64,000 nt of DNA from Candidatus Ichthyocystis hellenicum (GCF_001460935.1 NZ_LN906597.1:1711773-1775772); one strand, 5' to 3'; positions 37,057 through 46,511 are shown, counted from the first letter of the stretch. The notes: generated by a model not told the origin, from the sequence alone. A program made the numbers and translations.

Positions 37057-38592
37057 ATGTCAAATAATCGACTTCTATCGCTAGCTACAGTAAGCAGCAT
37101 GACTTTCGCCTCTAGGATTCTAGGATTTGTTCGCGACACATGCATCGCACACTTCTTCGGCGCCGGAACGAACACTGATGCTTTTGTTGTTGCATTCAGA
37201 TTGCCCAATTTATTGCGGCGCATCTTTGCTGAAGGTGCATTTTCTCAGGCCTTCGTACCCCTTTTAAGTCAAACCAACAATCGATCTCCTACAGAAACAA
37301 AAAACTTTGTGAATGGTGTTTTTACCCTAATATTAATCACAACAGCACTTGTAACTGCGATAGGGCTATCTGTAGCTGACCCAATAATACGTGTATCTGC
37401 TCCAGGATTTGTAGGAAAACCCAGTTTCTATCTGAGTGTTAATTTGCTGAAAATAACTTTCCCCTACATTATTTGCATCTCACTCGTAACTTTATCGGCA
37501 GCAATTCTAAATATAAATGGCAAATTTGCAATATCAGCTATCACACCTGCAATCTTAAACATAGCAATGATTGTGGCCATTTTTGTATCGCAACAGTACT
37601 TAAAAGACAGAATCACATACCTTGCGTGGGGAGTATTGATTGGAGGAATAATTCAATGTTTAGTACAAATTTACCCCCTTAAAAAAATAAACTTGCTTCC
37701 AAAATGGAACACCTCATTTAAGCAACCAATGATAAAAAAACTCATAACACAAATAGGACCGGCAATACTTGGGGTTTCGGTAATACAACTTAGCTTATTG
37801 CTTAACACATTTTTTGCATCATTCTTACCAACCGGAAGTATATCTTGGATTTATTATGCAGACAGATTGATGGAATTTCCTACAGGACTACTTGGAGCCG
37901 CAATGGTCACAGTACTGCTACCGGAAATGAGTGCTGCACATGCAAATAAAGACACTAATCTCTATACAAACACCATAGACTGGGGATTAAAAATTACGTT
38001 ACTGCTAGCAATACCTGCTAGCGTTGCAATAGTAAGTATTGGATACGATATCATAGTATGCTTATTCGGATACGGTCAATTCGGAGCTAAATCAGCTATA
38101 GAAACACACCGAGCATTAGTTGGATACGCCATAGGTTTAGTTCCAATGATTGCCGTAAAAGTTTTAGCACCCGCCTTCTACGCGAAGCAAGACATAAAAA
38201 CACCAGCTAAAATAGCTGTTCTAGTACTAATTATCACACAAACTGGAAACTTATTATTAACTGGATACTTGCAACAAATGGGACTCACGCTATCAATAAG
38301 CCTAGGAGCCACCTTCAACGCCATATTATTATTCCATAAGCTAAAAAAACATGGAATCTACGCACCAAAACCGGGATGGTCAAAATTAATAACAAAGATA
38401 ATCATCGGATCAGCAATAATGCTAGCCTTTCTAAAAGCAGTGGAACCACAGTCGGAACAATGGTTCCACTGGTCATCGGCAAGAAGATTACTAACTATAT
38501 CCCTAATATGCGCAGGAGGATGTGCAGTGTACCTAGCATCACTTCACATGATAGGTATCAACATAAAAAAATTGATCAAAAACGAACACTAA
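37057..38592 (+). CDS. murJ: Lipid II flippase MurJ
   Basis: A 511-residue protein of the MOP/MVF exporter family with about 13-14 membrane segments. Family motifs: SRILGFVRDTCIAHFFGAGTNTDAF, VAFRLPNLLRRIFAEGAFSQAFVP, YYADRLMEFPTGLLGAAMVTVLLP and ALVGYAIGLVPMIAVKVLAPAFYAKQD. It flips lipid II to the periplasmic face of the inner membrane. Acidic and Arg residues of the central cavity (RDT, ADR) are kept. It overlaps the convergent ggt gene by 4 bp. Together with murB it supports a living peptidoglycan pathway. Confidence 0.96.
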   Translation: MSNNRLLSLATVSSMTFASRILGFVRDTCIAHFFGAGTNTDAFVVAFRLPNLLRRIFAEGAFSQAFVPLLSQTNNRSPTETKNFVNGVFTLILITTALVTAIGLSVADPIIRVSAPGFVGKPSFYLSVNLLKITFPYIICISLVTLSAAILNINGKFAISAITPAILNIAMIVAIFVSQQYLKDRITYLAWGVLIGGIIQCLVQIYPLKKINLLPKWNTSFKQPMIKKLITQIGPAILGVSVIQLSLLLNTFFASFLPTGSISWIYYADRLMEFPTGLLGAAMVTVLLPEMSAAHANKDTNLYTNTIDWGLKITLLLAIPASVAIVSIGYDIIVCLFGYGQFGAKSAIETHRALVGYAIGLVPMIAVKVLAPAFYAKQDIKTPAKIAVLVLIITQTGNLLLTGYLQQMGLTLSISLGATFNAILLFHKLKKHGIYAPKPGWSKLITKIIIGSAIMLAFLKAVEPQSEQWFHWSSARRLLTISLICAGGCAVYLASLHMIGINIKKLIKNEH

Positions 38593-40307
38593 ATACCTGC
38601 CGGAAAACCGTCTCGACGAGGATCAGCAATACCAACCCAATAATCACCTCGCCTTTCAATAACAGATAAACCGCTGGTCTCGGCAACCATAACAACCTTA
38701 TGACCCAAAAGACTCAATTGACGTACCAACTCTGGTGAAATTAATCCATCTTCCACCTCAGTCTCAACACCTCTGGAAAAAATATGGGGTCCAGATATGT
38801 TTACAACGGGATCCTCTTGCCAATCAAGGCAGCGCACCAAATAACCAACAATATAGCCAACAATGGCAGAACCACCAGGTGAGCCCAAAACAAGAACCAA
38901 TTTACCAGACTTATCAAAAACCATCGTTGGTGACATAGCACTTCTAGGCTGTTTACCAGGATAAGGTAAGTTAACAACCTTTTCCTTGGGAAGTGGACGA
39001 GAAAAATCAAGTAATTGATTATTTAGAAGAAAACCATCAACCATTAACCTGGAACCAAAAGCATCCTCTATGGAGTTAGTCAACGAAACGGCCTGACCAG
39101 ATGAATCTACAACTGAAATATGTGAAGTGGAAGGACGCTCCAAAGATACAGCCCTTACCCTACCCATGCCAGAAATTACACCTGGCTTAAGATCAACAGT
39201 TGCCTTACCAGAAATATCCTTCAAACGAGAATCCTGGTACTTTGTAGACAACAAAACAGAAGTTAGGTCTTTATCAAACTTAGGATCTCCTGCATAAGAA
39301 TTACGATCAACATAGGCAGCACGACCAGACTCAATGAACCAATGCCAAGCCAAAGGAGAATTAGGCGGCAGATGGTGAAACGGTGACTTCTCTATCAAAC
39401 CTAGCCAAGCCAAAATCACATCAGCACCTGAGGAAGGCAATCGCGAACTACAAACTTTCCAGTCACGATATTTACCACATAATGCCAAAGATTCAGTGGC
39501 ACGATAATTTTTAAGGTCATTCAAAGAGATTATTTTTCTCCCAGCACGACTATTAACCGCCTCAACAATATCTTCAGCCCAACGACCTTGATAAAAATTA
39601 ACAATACCATTCTTTGCTACATCCTCAAAAACATTGGCCAAAGCATAATTATGAAGAATAGACCCCTCTCTAACAATCTTTCCACCAGGACGGTATAACT
39701 TAGAAGCCTCGCGATCATTCCAAAGCATACTCTCTTCGGCAAGCTGAAGAGCCAAACGATGTGCCACAGGATATCCACCACGTGCCAATGAAATTGCCGG
39801 TTGAAACAGCTTAGCCCAAGGCAAGCGCCCAAATTTTCTATGTGCCCGATAAAGCATTGCCAATTCACCGGGAACACCAACACCATCAGCAGACAAAATT
39901 AAATGATCAAAACTATACCAACGCCCCTTATCATCCTTCCATCTTTTAAGATCAAGCTCACTGGGGGCTACTTCCCTACCGTTAATAGATGTAACTTTTT
40001 TCGTCTTCGGATCATATATGGTCATAAAACCACCACCACCAATACCTGATGACTGAGGTTCAACCAAATTCAGCACCAACTCAGCAGCAATAGCAGCATC
40101 AACAGCCGAACCACCTATCTTTAAAATTTCTTTCGCGGTACGAGTAGCTAGAAAATTCGCAGTAACAACCATACCTCTCTTAGAGTAAGCTAATTTTTTT
40201 AAATGAAAACCACTCGAAACTTCTGGAACACGAGGAATATTGGCATGCACCTCATTGAAAACGCAAAGCAAAACAAGAAAAAAAGGCAACAATCTAGACA
40301 ACATCAT
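38589..40307 (-). CDS. ggt: Gamma-glutamyltranspeptidase
   Basis: A 572-residue periplasmic Ntn-hydrolase with a signal peptide (about residues 1-22, cut after VHA). It cleaves gamma-glutamyl bonds of glutathione and glutamine. The autoprocessing site that creates the nucleophile Thr is in STSHISVVD, starting the small subunit; FLLNNQLLDFS and RSAMSPTMVF contribute substrate and oxyanion residues (the second Ser of the usual SSM is Ala). IGGGGFMTIYD and the GSPGGS turn are present. Start ATG at 40307 after GAGGTGG inside the end of adk, a 14-bp overlap, so it is likely cotranscribed with adk. Ggt can serve host-glutathione use in pathogens. Confidence 0.95.
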   Translation of the reverse strand: MMLSRLLPFFLVLLCVFNEVHANIPRVPEVSSGFHLKKLAYSKRGMVVTANFLATRTAKEILKIGGSAVDAAIAAELVLNLVEPQSSGIGGGGFMTIYDPKTKKVTSINGREVAPSELDLKRWKDDKGRWYSFDHLILSADGVGVPGELAMLYRAHRKFGRLPWAKLFQPAISLARGGYPVAHRLALQLAEESMLWNDREASKLYRPGGKIVREGSILHNYALANVFEDVAKNGIVNFYQGRWAEDIVEAVNSRAGRKIISLNDLKNYRATESLALCGKYRDWKVCSSRLPSSGADVILAWLGLIEKSPFHHLPPNSPLAWHWFIESGRAAYVDRNSYAGDPKFDKDLTSVLLSTKYQDSRLKDISGKATVDLKPGVISGMGRVRAVSLERPSTSHISVVDSSGQAVSLTNSIEDAFGSRLMVDGFLLNNQLLDFSRPLPKEKVVNLPYPGKQPRSAMSPTMVFDKSGKLVLVLGSPGGSAIVGYIVGYLVRCLDWQEDPVVNISGPHIFSRGVETEVEDGLISPELVRQLSLLGHKVVMVAETSGLSVIERRGDYWVGIADPRRDGFPAGI

Positions 40308-40965
40308 GGGACGCCACCTCGCTCAATAAAGACAAGATTCTATCAAAAATAACATCAGCAGAACCAACACCGCTAACACAAAAAAACAGCGGAACATACC
40401 TATCCTGCAAGCCTTTATAGAAATTAATCAACTCTCGGCTATGCTCGTGATAAACGCTCAATCTTTTCAAAACCGTCTCAGCAAAATCATCATCTCTTTG
40501 AATCAATGGCTCCCCAGTTTCATCATCGCACCACAAAACACGGGGAGGCTTGTATGTTCTATGATAAGTACGGCCAGAATTTGGATGAACCAAACGCCCA
40601 CTCAACCTCTCCACCACAACAGAATCCGGAACATGTATCTCTATAACAACATCCAGATCTACGTGAGCCTTCATAAGAGCCTCCGCTTGAGAAACGGTAC
40701 GAGGAATACCATCAAGTAAGTACCCAGAAACACAATCTGGAGATTGAATTCTATTCTCAACTATTTTTATAATCAATTCATCAGGAACCAGTAGTCCCTT
40801 ATGCATAATATCCCTTAGCTGAGAACTAAGAGGAGAAGAGTTATCATTCGCAGCAGATCTCAAAATATCTCCGGTTGAAACCTGAGGAATTGATAAATGT
40901 CGGCAAATCAACGCCGCTTGCGTTCCTTTGCCTGCGCCTGGCGGACCTAGTAAAACAAGACGCAT
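40294..40965 (-). CDS. adk: Adenylate kinase
   Basis: A 223-residue long-form adenylate kinase: ATP + AMP to 2 ADP. P-loop LLGPPGAGKGTQ, the AMP-site region STGDILRSA, DGIPRTVSQAEAL (Phe of the usual DGFPRT changed to Ile), SGRLVHPNSGRTYH opening the LID, and RDDDFAETVLKRL. The ATG at 40965 matches the family N-terminus MRLVLLG; a TTG at 40971 is possible. Upstream, on the same strand, are the Trm112-like gene, exbD and exbB; kdsB, usual before adk in Burkholderia-type genomes, is missing. Confidence 0.96.
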   Translation of the reverse strand: MRLVLLGPPGAGKGTQAALICRHLSIPQVSTGDILRSAANDNSSPLSSQLRDIMHKGLLVPDELIIKIVENRIQSPDCVSGYLLDGIPRTVSQAEALMKAHVDLDVVIEIHVPDSVVVERLSGRLVHPNSGRTYHRTYKPPRVLWCDDETGEPLIQRDDDFAETVLKRLSVYHEHSRELINFYKGLQDRYVPLFFCVSGVGSADVIFDRILSLLSEVASHDVV

Positions 40966-41036
40966 GCCCAATGTATCCTTTTAAGTTAATTAAAAAAACC
41001 AAAAAATATAAACAAATACCACTCTAACAGTAATTA

Positions 41037-41264
41037 TTATTTTTGCATCGCGTCAATTTTTTCTCTGAGACCAACATCTAGAGGCATTGATTCTTCCTCA
41101 ATCAATACAGGAATCCCATCCCTAATAGGGTACGACAAACTATCGGCAGAGCAAACTAAAACCTGCTCACTCGAGAGGAACTTTAGCGGACCCTTACAAA
41201 TAGGACAAACAAGAATTTTAAGGAGCTTAGGATCAATCCTACTCACGCCCAAAAAAACCTCCAC
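41037..41264 (-). CDS. ycaR: Trm112/YcaR family small zinc-ribbon-like protein
   Basis: A 75-residue protein with LLKILVCPICKGPLKF, a later Cys in VLVCSADSLSYPIRDGIPVLIEEE, the standard YcaR (UPF0434) pattern. Function is unclear; Trm112 homologues activate methyltransferases in eukaryotes and archaea. The GTG start at 41264 shares one base with the exbD stop; a second GTG at 41246 would give the more usual N-terminus. In related genomes it sits between lpxK and kdsB; both are missing here. Confidence 0.9.
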   Translation of the reverse strand: MEVFLGVSRIDPKLLKILVCPICKGPLKFLSSEQVLVCSADSLSYPIRDGIPVLIEEESMPLDVGLREKIDAMQK

Positions 41265-41704
41265 TAGTCTTTGCTGCGCTCAAAAGGATCCCTTACCGTA
41301 AATCCTACATGAGCAACATGAATTTTCTCAACGGCCTCCATAACTCCTACAACTGACTGCGTCGGAGCTTGAGCATCAGCATTTATAACCACAATAGCCG
41401 ATGATGGGGAAACATTCTTCGCGTTCATCATAGACAATAACGAATCAGCCAAGCTACCAACATACTTGGATGAAATATGCCGCGAAGAAACAACATAGTT
41501 ACCGTTCTTAAGTATAGCAACCTCAAATTCGGACATAGGAACAGCTTGATCTTGCTTGATTGCAGTAGGTAAATTAATGTGATAGTGCGAAAACCTATTG
41601 TAAGTAGTTGATAACATAAGAAATATTATAACAACTAACAACAAATCTATCATAGGAACAAGATTAATTTCTAAGTTATCACGGACGCGACGACGAAATA
41701 ACAT
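41264..41704 (-). CDS. exbD: ExbD/TolR-type energy transducer subunit
   Basis: A 146-residue protein: short cytoplasmic basic N-terminus, one membrane helix with the proton-path Asp (INLVPMIDLLLVVIIFLML), then a periplasmic domain with INADAQAPTQSVVGVMEAV. It works with ExbB to turn the proton gradient into force for TonB or Tol proteins. ATG at 41704 follows GAGGTGG; a TTG at 41716 is less likely. It starts 25 bp after exbB and is followed by the Trm112-like gene. No tonB or tolA gene is nearby, so the partner is unknown; exbD is the usual name in this gene order. Confidence 0.92.
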   Translation of the reverse strand: MLFRRRVRDNLEINLVPMIDLLLVVIIFLMLSTTYNRFSHYHINLPTAIKQDQAVPMSEFEVAILKNGNYVVSSRHISSKYVGSLADSLLSMMNAKNVSPSSAIVVINADAQAPTQSVVGVMEAVEKIHVAHVGFTVRDPFERSKD

Positions 41705-41728
41705 CCACCACCTCAATAAATGAAGTAA

Positions 41729-42346
41729 TCACCGATTAGCAGAAGATTCACGTATAGCGTAAAAAAAATTCATGGCTATATGCTCCATATCAGACAAAAA
41801 ACCATCAACAACTGAACGGAAATAGCGGTAACATATCAACGAAGGTATTGCAACTGCCAATCCCAAAGCAGTGTTGTACAAAGCAACAGAGATACCATGA
41901 GCCAAATGAAGCGGATCAGCAGATCCATCTGAAGCATGTGCAGCAAAAATCTCTATCATCCCTATGACGGTACCAAACAAACCCATGAGGGGGGCAATAG
42001 ACGCAATAGTACCAATAGCATTCAAGAAACGTTCAAGCTGACGGGCAACCAACATAGACTCCACACTGAGCAGCTCCCGAACTTTCTCAGGAGAAGAATC
42101 AGCATGCTTCACGATCAAAGATAACACCCTACCAAGCAAAGAGTGAGATGACAAATTACCAAGAGTCTCTTCAGAAAGTGAGTAGGTTTGACGATACTCA
42201 TTCAACACTTGATCCGAAAGCTCAGCAGGAACAATTCTTGACCTTCGCAAAAATAAAAATCTCTCTACAATAAGAGATAGAGACGCCACGGACAACAACA
42301 GCAACAAGTAAATTGGCCAACCACCAGCAACAAGTAAGCGAAACAC
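41729..42346 (-). CDS. exbB: ExbB/TolQ-type proton channel subunit
   Basis: A 205-residue inner membrane protein with three helices: GWPIYLLLLLSVASLSLIVE, IGTIASIAPLMGLFGTVIGMIEIF and ISVALYNTALGLAVAIPSLICY. The family signature GLFGTVIGMIxxF and the Thr/Glu positions of the proton path are present. It forms the motor complex with ExbD. The start is GTG at 42346. It is divergent from xseA with about 260 bp between, which contains one DnaA-box-like sequence. Gene order xseA/exbB/exbD matches Burkholderia-type genomes. Confidence 0.93.
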   Translation of the reverse strand: MFRLLVAGGWPIYLLLLLSVASLSLIVERFLFLRRSRIVPAELSDQVLNEYRQTYSLSEETLGNLSSHSLLGRVLSLIVKHADSSPEKVRELLSVESMLVARQLERFLNAIGTIASIAPLMGLFGTVIGMIEIFAAHASDGSADPLHLAHGISVALYNTALGLAVAIPSLICYRYFRSVVDGFLSDMEHIAMNFFYAIRESSANR

Positions 42347-42605
42347 GGGATTAGTCTTTCAAGGCAGGAACAACTCCTTCATTATGCCAAACATATGACT
42401 TTTTAAAAAGAGGCACAAACGTCCACAAAGGCTGTGGATAAGTTTGTGGGCTAGAACTGCATGACATCTCTCAAGAGCCGTTTTTATTCCTTTGTACTTG
42501 CTTTGATGAAAATTCAATCAAAAACTAAACATTATCTGTTTCCATACATAAGCAAAAATTCCTATAATGTTCACACCAATAAGAGTTTGAAACGGAAAAT
42601 ACTCA

Positions 42606-43958
42606 GTGTTACATAATGAAGAAATTCTTACTGTCAGTTCCCTAACTAGACTGCTAAAAAACGTTTTAGAAAATTCATTCAGCACTGTATGCGTAGAAGG
42701 AGAAATCTCAAATTGCATACGCGCATCATCTGGACACTTTTACTTCTCGCTAAAAGACAGTCAATCTCAGGTTAGATGTATACTTTGGCGTGGAATAGCT
42801 GATTCCATTGCCTCAACACCAAAGAATGGCGATCAGTTCTTAGTATATGGAGCAATAACTGTCTACGAAGCAAGAGGAGATTACCAGATACAAGTCAAGA
42901 AAATGATCCCTCGTGGAAACGGGCAACTGTACGCAGTATTCGAAAAACTAAAGAAAAAATTGAAAGAAGAAGGACTATTCGATACCTCTAGAAAAAGGAA
43001 GATAGTGAGATACCCGTCATCTGTTGGGATACTGACATCACTAAAAGCAGCAGCACTTAGAGATATCTTGTTCGTCATAAACAAACATAGACCTGACATT
43101 GAAGTAGTAATATACCCCGTTCCTGTACAAGGCAAGGGGGCAGGAGATGAAATTGCAAGAATACTCCGCACAGTATACTTAAGAAATGAAGTTGACACGG
43201 TACTTATAGCAAGAGGTGGAGGATCAATAGAGGATTTATGGGCATTCAATGAGGAGATAGTAGCACGTACCATAGCCGACTCACCAATTCCAACCATAAG
43301 TGGGATTGGACACGAGACGGATTTCACAATATCAGACTTCGTTGCAGACACCAGGGCTGCAACCCCAACTGCCGGAGCCCATCTTCTTGGAGATCGTCTA
43401 CAAGAAAAAAAGGCACTTGTTTCACTCTACCAAAAAATGCATCAGAAAATAACAAACCTCTGGCACCAAAAGCAGCAAGTACTGGACAGAACGCAAATAC
43501 ACCTGCAGCACCCTCTAACAAAGCTCTTAAGATTGCGCCAACGACTACAATCCCTAAGTCATAGAATGATTACTCAGATCAAAGACAAACTTAACCAAAA
43601 AGTAAGGACATATAACCACCTTTTGCAAAATCTGGATAAGTCAATTCCATGCTGCAAAGCTCAAAAACACCTATGCGAAAAATTGCGTTACAAACTTTCG
43701 CTGTGCCTAAATCAGTACTTTGAAAAAACTTGTCACAAACTACGCACACTATCCGTATCTCTGTCACATCTAAATCCTCAATCCGTTTTAAGCAGAGGCT
43801 ACAGCATAACTACGGATGAAAACAATTCCATTATTAGAAACTTTATGGAGGTTAAACCAGATCAAAAAATAAAGGTAACGCTAGGAAACGGATATCTAGA
43901 AGCATCAGTAAATAACTCACTCCCGTCACCAAAAGAAACAAACAACACGGAAAAATAA
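42606..43958 (+). CDS. xseA: Exodeoxyribonuclease VII large subunit
   Basis: A 450-residue protein: N-terminal OB-fold (about 8-105, VCVEGEISNCIRASSGHFYFSLKD), catalytic domain with GILTSLKAAALRDIL, IARGGGSIEDLWAFNEE and SGIGHETDFTISDFVADTRAATPTAGA, then a long coiled coil (about 280-400). With XseB it degrades single-stranded DNA in the cytoplasm. xseB is not in the window. The start is GTG at 42606; no strong ribosome site. It faces exbB divergently and, in related genomes, lies next to sodB; here six accessory genes separate them. Confidence 0.95.
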   Translation: MLHNEEILTVSSLTRLLKNVLENSFSTVCVEGEISNCIRASSGHFYFSLKDSQSQVRCILWRGIADSIASTPKNGDQFLVYGAITVYEARGDYQIQVKKMIPRGNGQLYAVFEKLKKKLKEEGLFDTSRKRKIVRYPSSVGILTSLKAAALRDILFVINKHRPDIEVVIYPVPVQGKGAGDEIARILRTVYLRNEVDTVLIARGGGSIEDLWAFNEEIVARTIADSPIPTISGIGHETDFTISDFVADTRAATPTAGAHLLGDRLQEKKALVSLYQKMHQKITNLWHQKQQVLDRTQIHLQHPLTKLLRLRQRLQSLSHRMITQIKDKLNQKVRTYNHLLQNLDKSIPCCKAQKHLCEKLRYKLSLCLNQYFEKTCHKLRTLSVSLSHLNPQSVLSRGYSITTDENNSIIRNFMEVKPDQKIKVTLGNGYLEASVNNSLPSPKETNNTEK

Positions 43959-44114
43959 AGTTATCAGACCAAGCAGTGACTTACAACACCACTTCTGGAA
44001 AGAATCATCTGCTTCCTCATTGATGCTTCCATAAAATTCTAGCATTAAATAAAAAAACTTCATCAGAAAACTTAACTTCACCTGTAGAAATATAGGAAGA
44101 GCAGACATTCAACT

Positions 44115-44639
44115 CTACGAGGAGCTACCATCAGACATACCAGAAAACAATCTTATTCCTCCCCTACCAGCCCCTTTTTTGATGCGAATGTTACGACGAA
44201 GAGCATCATTTCTGACAAAATATTCTTTTTTATCACCAACATCCTCATCAACTTCATCAACCAAAGCGCGGGAAACAAAATCAGTTCCAACAGGTACAGT
44301 ACGTAATGCTGAGATATCAGAAGAAAATTTGGTGGAAGAGGAATCAATGTGATCAGATTTCTTAGACATACCAACACCACAATTAGACATGGAACAACAT
44401 GCACTACCCAAAAAATCAGTGCGAGGAAAAACATTGCTAATAGAAAAATTATCGCTAGCATCACCCTTCGTCGCACCCATGGGAACAGCGCATCTTGGTA
44501 CAAAACCGCCAGCTATGGAAGGAGAATCAACATCTCCGGATACTAACCTCTCCGTACTCCCACTAACCTCCCCCTGAGATTTATTAATTTCACAACAAAA
44601 CACCCCAGATACACCACCATTGCTATCGACTGGACCCAT
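44115..44639 (-). CDS. Family B secreted-looking Ser/Gly-rich protein (174 aa)
   Basis: Unknown. The N-terminus MGPVDSNGGVSGVFCCEINKS is shared with 44901-45572 (MGPIDSNGSVHGVF...) and 45712-46341 (MGSVNSSGGVSEAA...). It contains one copy of the 58-residue module that is duplicated in 44901-45572 (SGSTERLVSG, VPRCAV), then the KKEYFVRNDALRRNIR segment also found there. The C-terminal half with the VGAPDYDG motif is missing. Ser-, Gly- and Asp-rich, no hydrophobic segment. The conserved polar N-terminus with variable rest recalls type III effector N-termini, but that is inference. ATG at 44639. Confidence 0.65.
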   Translation of the reverse strand: MGPVDSNGGVSGVFCCEINKSQGEVSGSTERLVSGDVDSPSIAGGFVPRCAVPMGATKGDASDNFSISNVFPRTDFLGSACCSMSNCGVGMSKKSDHIDSSSTKFSSDISALRTVPVGTDFVSRALVDEVDEDVGDKKEYFVRNDALRRNIRIKKGAGRGGIRLFSGMSDGSSS

Positions 44640-44900
44640 AATTTGCTCTCTTGCTCTATCTTATATTGTTAATTAATAATTTAGTCAGCTTAATCATCAC
44701 ATTAGCATAATAGCATCCCATGAATTAACAAAAAACAGCTTTCCTTTACTAAAACATATAAATCACATGACATCACCATTTGATAATATACAAAGCATAA
44801 TAAAACACACAACCACGACGGCATTTCACATGAAACATAAAAAAATACTTCGTAGTTATCTTATATCAGTATCAACAGGAAAAATTCAATTTAAATTTAA

Positions 44901-45572
44901 TTAACCATTTTCATGGTCAGAAATACTTTTATCGTTTGCCCCTTCCATAAACCTAACCCTACTCTTAATCTCTGCTTTTAAGAATTTATCCTCAGGACGC
45001 CTCAATATCCCACCTTCAAGTCGAGAAGAACCATCATAATCAGGTGCCCCAACCATTATAATTTTTAATCCTCTATACCCCAACCTTTTGCTACGAATAG
45101 CACGACGAGTAGTATCATTTCTTACAAAATATTTTTCTTCATCATCAATACCTTCCACTATATCAACATAGTCACTGGAAACAGATTCAATCCTAGGAGA
45201 AAAATTACTATCTGCATTTCCCCTCACTGTATTAATTACAGTGATACCGCATCTAGGTACAGAGCGATCAGCTCTAGCAGAAGAATCACTGGATCCAGAG
45301 CTCAATCTTTGTGTACTCTCACCACTATCTTCCTGCGATTTACTAACTTCAGAAGGAAATGCACCACCTGTAGAAAAATTACTACCCGCATTGCCCCTCA
45401 TTTTATTAATTATAGTAATACCGCACCTAGGTACAGAGCGACCAGCTCTAGCAGTAGAATCACTAGATCCAGAGCTCAATCTTTGTGTACTCTTACCACT
45501 ATCTTCCTGCGATTTACTAACTTCAGAAGGAAATACACCATGCACACTACCATTACTATCAATTGGGCCCAT
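44901..45572 (-). CDS. Family B protein with internal 58-residue duplication (223 aa)
   Basis: Unknown. N-terminus MGPIDSNGSVHG as in its neighbours, then two nearly identical 58-residue units (FPSEVSKSQEDSG, STQRLSSGSSDS, RSVPRCGIT), then EEKYFVRNDTTRRAIRSKR, and a C-terminal part with MVGAPDYDGSSRLEGGIL that is shared with 45712-46341. Polar, low complexity, no signal peptide or membrane helix. It therefore links the modules of both neighbours: N-terminus common to all, middle shared with 44115-44639, end shared with 45712-46341. ATG at 45572 with only a weak GAGAGA site upstream. Confidence 0.68.
   Translation of the reverse strand: MGPIDSNGSVHGVFPSEVSKSQEDSGKSTQRLSSGSSDSTARAGRSVPRCGITIINKMRGNAGSNFSTGGAFPSEVSKSQEDSGESTQRLSSGSSDSSARADRSVPRCGITVINTVRGNADSNFSPRIESVSSDYVDIVEGIDDEEKYFVRNDTTRRAIRSKRLGYRGLKIIMVGAPDYDGSSRLEGGILRRPEDKFLKAEIKSRVRFMEGANDKSISDHENG
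45186..45533. repeat. 174-bp tandem duplication inside family B gene
   Basis: Two direct 174-bp units at about 45186-45359 and 45360-45533, nearly identical. The period is a multiple of three, so the reading frame is kept and a 58-residue module is doubled. Likely recent. Confidence 0.85.
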
Positions 45573-45711
45573 AATTTTCTCTCTCTTATTATTATATTAA
45601 TTAAAAATTCAGTTGGGTTAATCGCCATATTTATTATTAAGATATAAAAAATCACTACGAAAAAATAATTTTCATTTATCATATGTAAATAGCATCAGGA
45701 TGATGACCTAC

Positions 45712-46341
45712 TTAATTATCTACATCATCGGCAATGCCTTCATTATTTTCATCATTAATAAATCTAACCTTCTTGGGAGATGATCTTCTAGATTCATCAC
45801 CGAGGTGCTTCAATATCCCACCTTCAAGTGGAGAAGACCCATCATAATCAGGTGCCCCTACCATTACAACTTTACCATTATCTCTCTTAACACGTACTCC
45901 CACCCTTCGCCCCTCAAAATTAGAGTTACCCCTGAAAATAGGGCTAGATTCACCCGCGGGAACAGAAACTAAGTAATCATTAGATATTCTTCGAACAGCA
46001 TCTCCAGTCTCACCCTCCAATTGTTTAGATACAACTATACTCTTCAACTCAGCCACAGATCTAGATGCAGTCACATCATTTTGTTTAACTCTAACTATCC
46101 TCAACATGCTGGCGCCACTACCATCCAGCATAGGTGAAGAAGAACCAGCACCTCTTCTTGGCATAGGTTGTGGAGCAGATGACGCACCTCTTGGCATGGG
46201 CTGCGGAGAATAAATATCAGAAGTAGATACTACAAACTCTAATGGGCCACGATTTTCTACTTCTTCATCATTATCTGATTTGCTAACCTTATCTGGAAGT
46301 GCTGCTTCTGAAACACCACCACTACTGTTAACTGACCCCAT
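45712..46341 (-). CDS. Family B protein with two PQPMPR motifs (209 aa)
   Basis: Unknown. ATG at 46341 behind GGGGAG. N-terminus MGSVNSSGGVSEAALPDKVSKS, then two PQPMPR motifs (about residues 46-63), the same element that is repeated many times in the gene upstream. The C-terminal part has KVVMVGAPDYDGSSPLEGGIL and KVRFINDENN, matching 44901-45572. No hydrophobic segment. Its roughly 200-bp leader is copied upstream of the next gene (47433-47619). It looks like the intact relative from which the repeat gene at 46748-47432 was derived. Confidence 0.68.
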   Translation of the reverse strand: MGSVNSSGGVSEAALPDKVSKSDNDEEVENRGPLEFVVSTSDIYSPQPMPRGASSAPQPMPRRGAGSSSPMLDGSGASMLRIVRVKQNDVTASRSVAELKSIVVSKQLEGETGDAVRRISNDYLVSVPAGESSPIFRGNSNFEGRRVGVRVKRDNGKVVMVGAPDYDGSSPLEGGILKHLGDESRRSSPKKVRFINDENNEGIADDVDN

Positions 46342-46511
46342 ATAACTCCCCTATTATTTGTATTTAAGTTTCATAATTCATAATATCAATGAACGAAGGC
46401 TAATATTTTATTACCCATTAGCTAAAGACAAATCACAGTTGGTCACTATCAGATTACAAACCATTAATAATTATTTATCATAAAGTAAAGTATTGGCAAC
46501 ATAATAATAAG
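46342..46511. promoter_or_regulatory. Duplicated leader, copy A
   Basis: Leader of gene 45712-46341. From the start codon outward it matches the leader at 47433-47619 (e.g. TTTAAGTTT, then GGCTAATAT and TTATTACCCATT and TCACA-TTGGTCACTA in the same order). Both end at the 3' end of a living or dead copy of the same upstream gene, so the block was duplicated with its promoter. Confidence 0.65.

Noticed and set aside
42433-42441. DnaA box (TTATCCACA on the minus strand) as a replication origin sign
   Set aside because: A single box without dnaA, dnaN, a box cluster or an AT-rich unwinding element is not enough.
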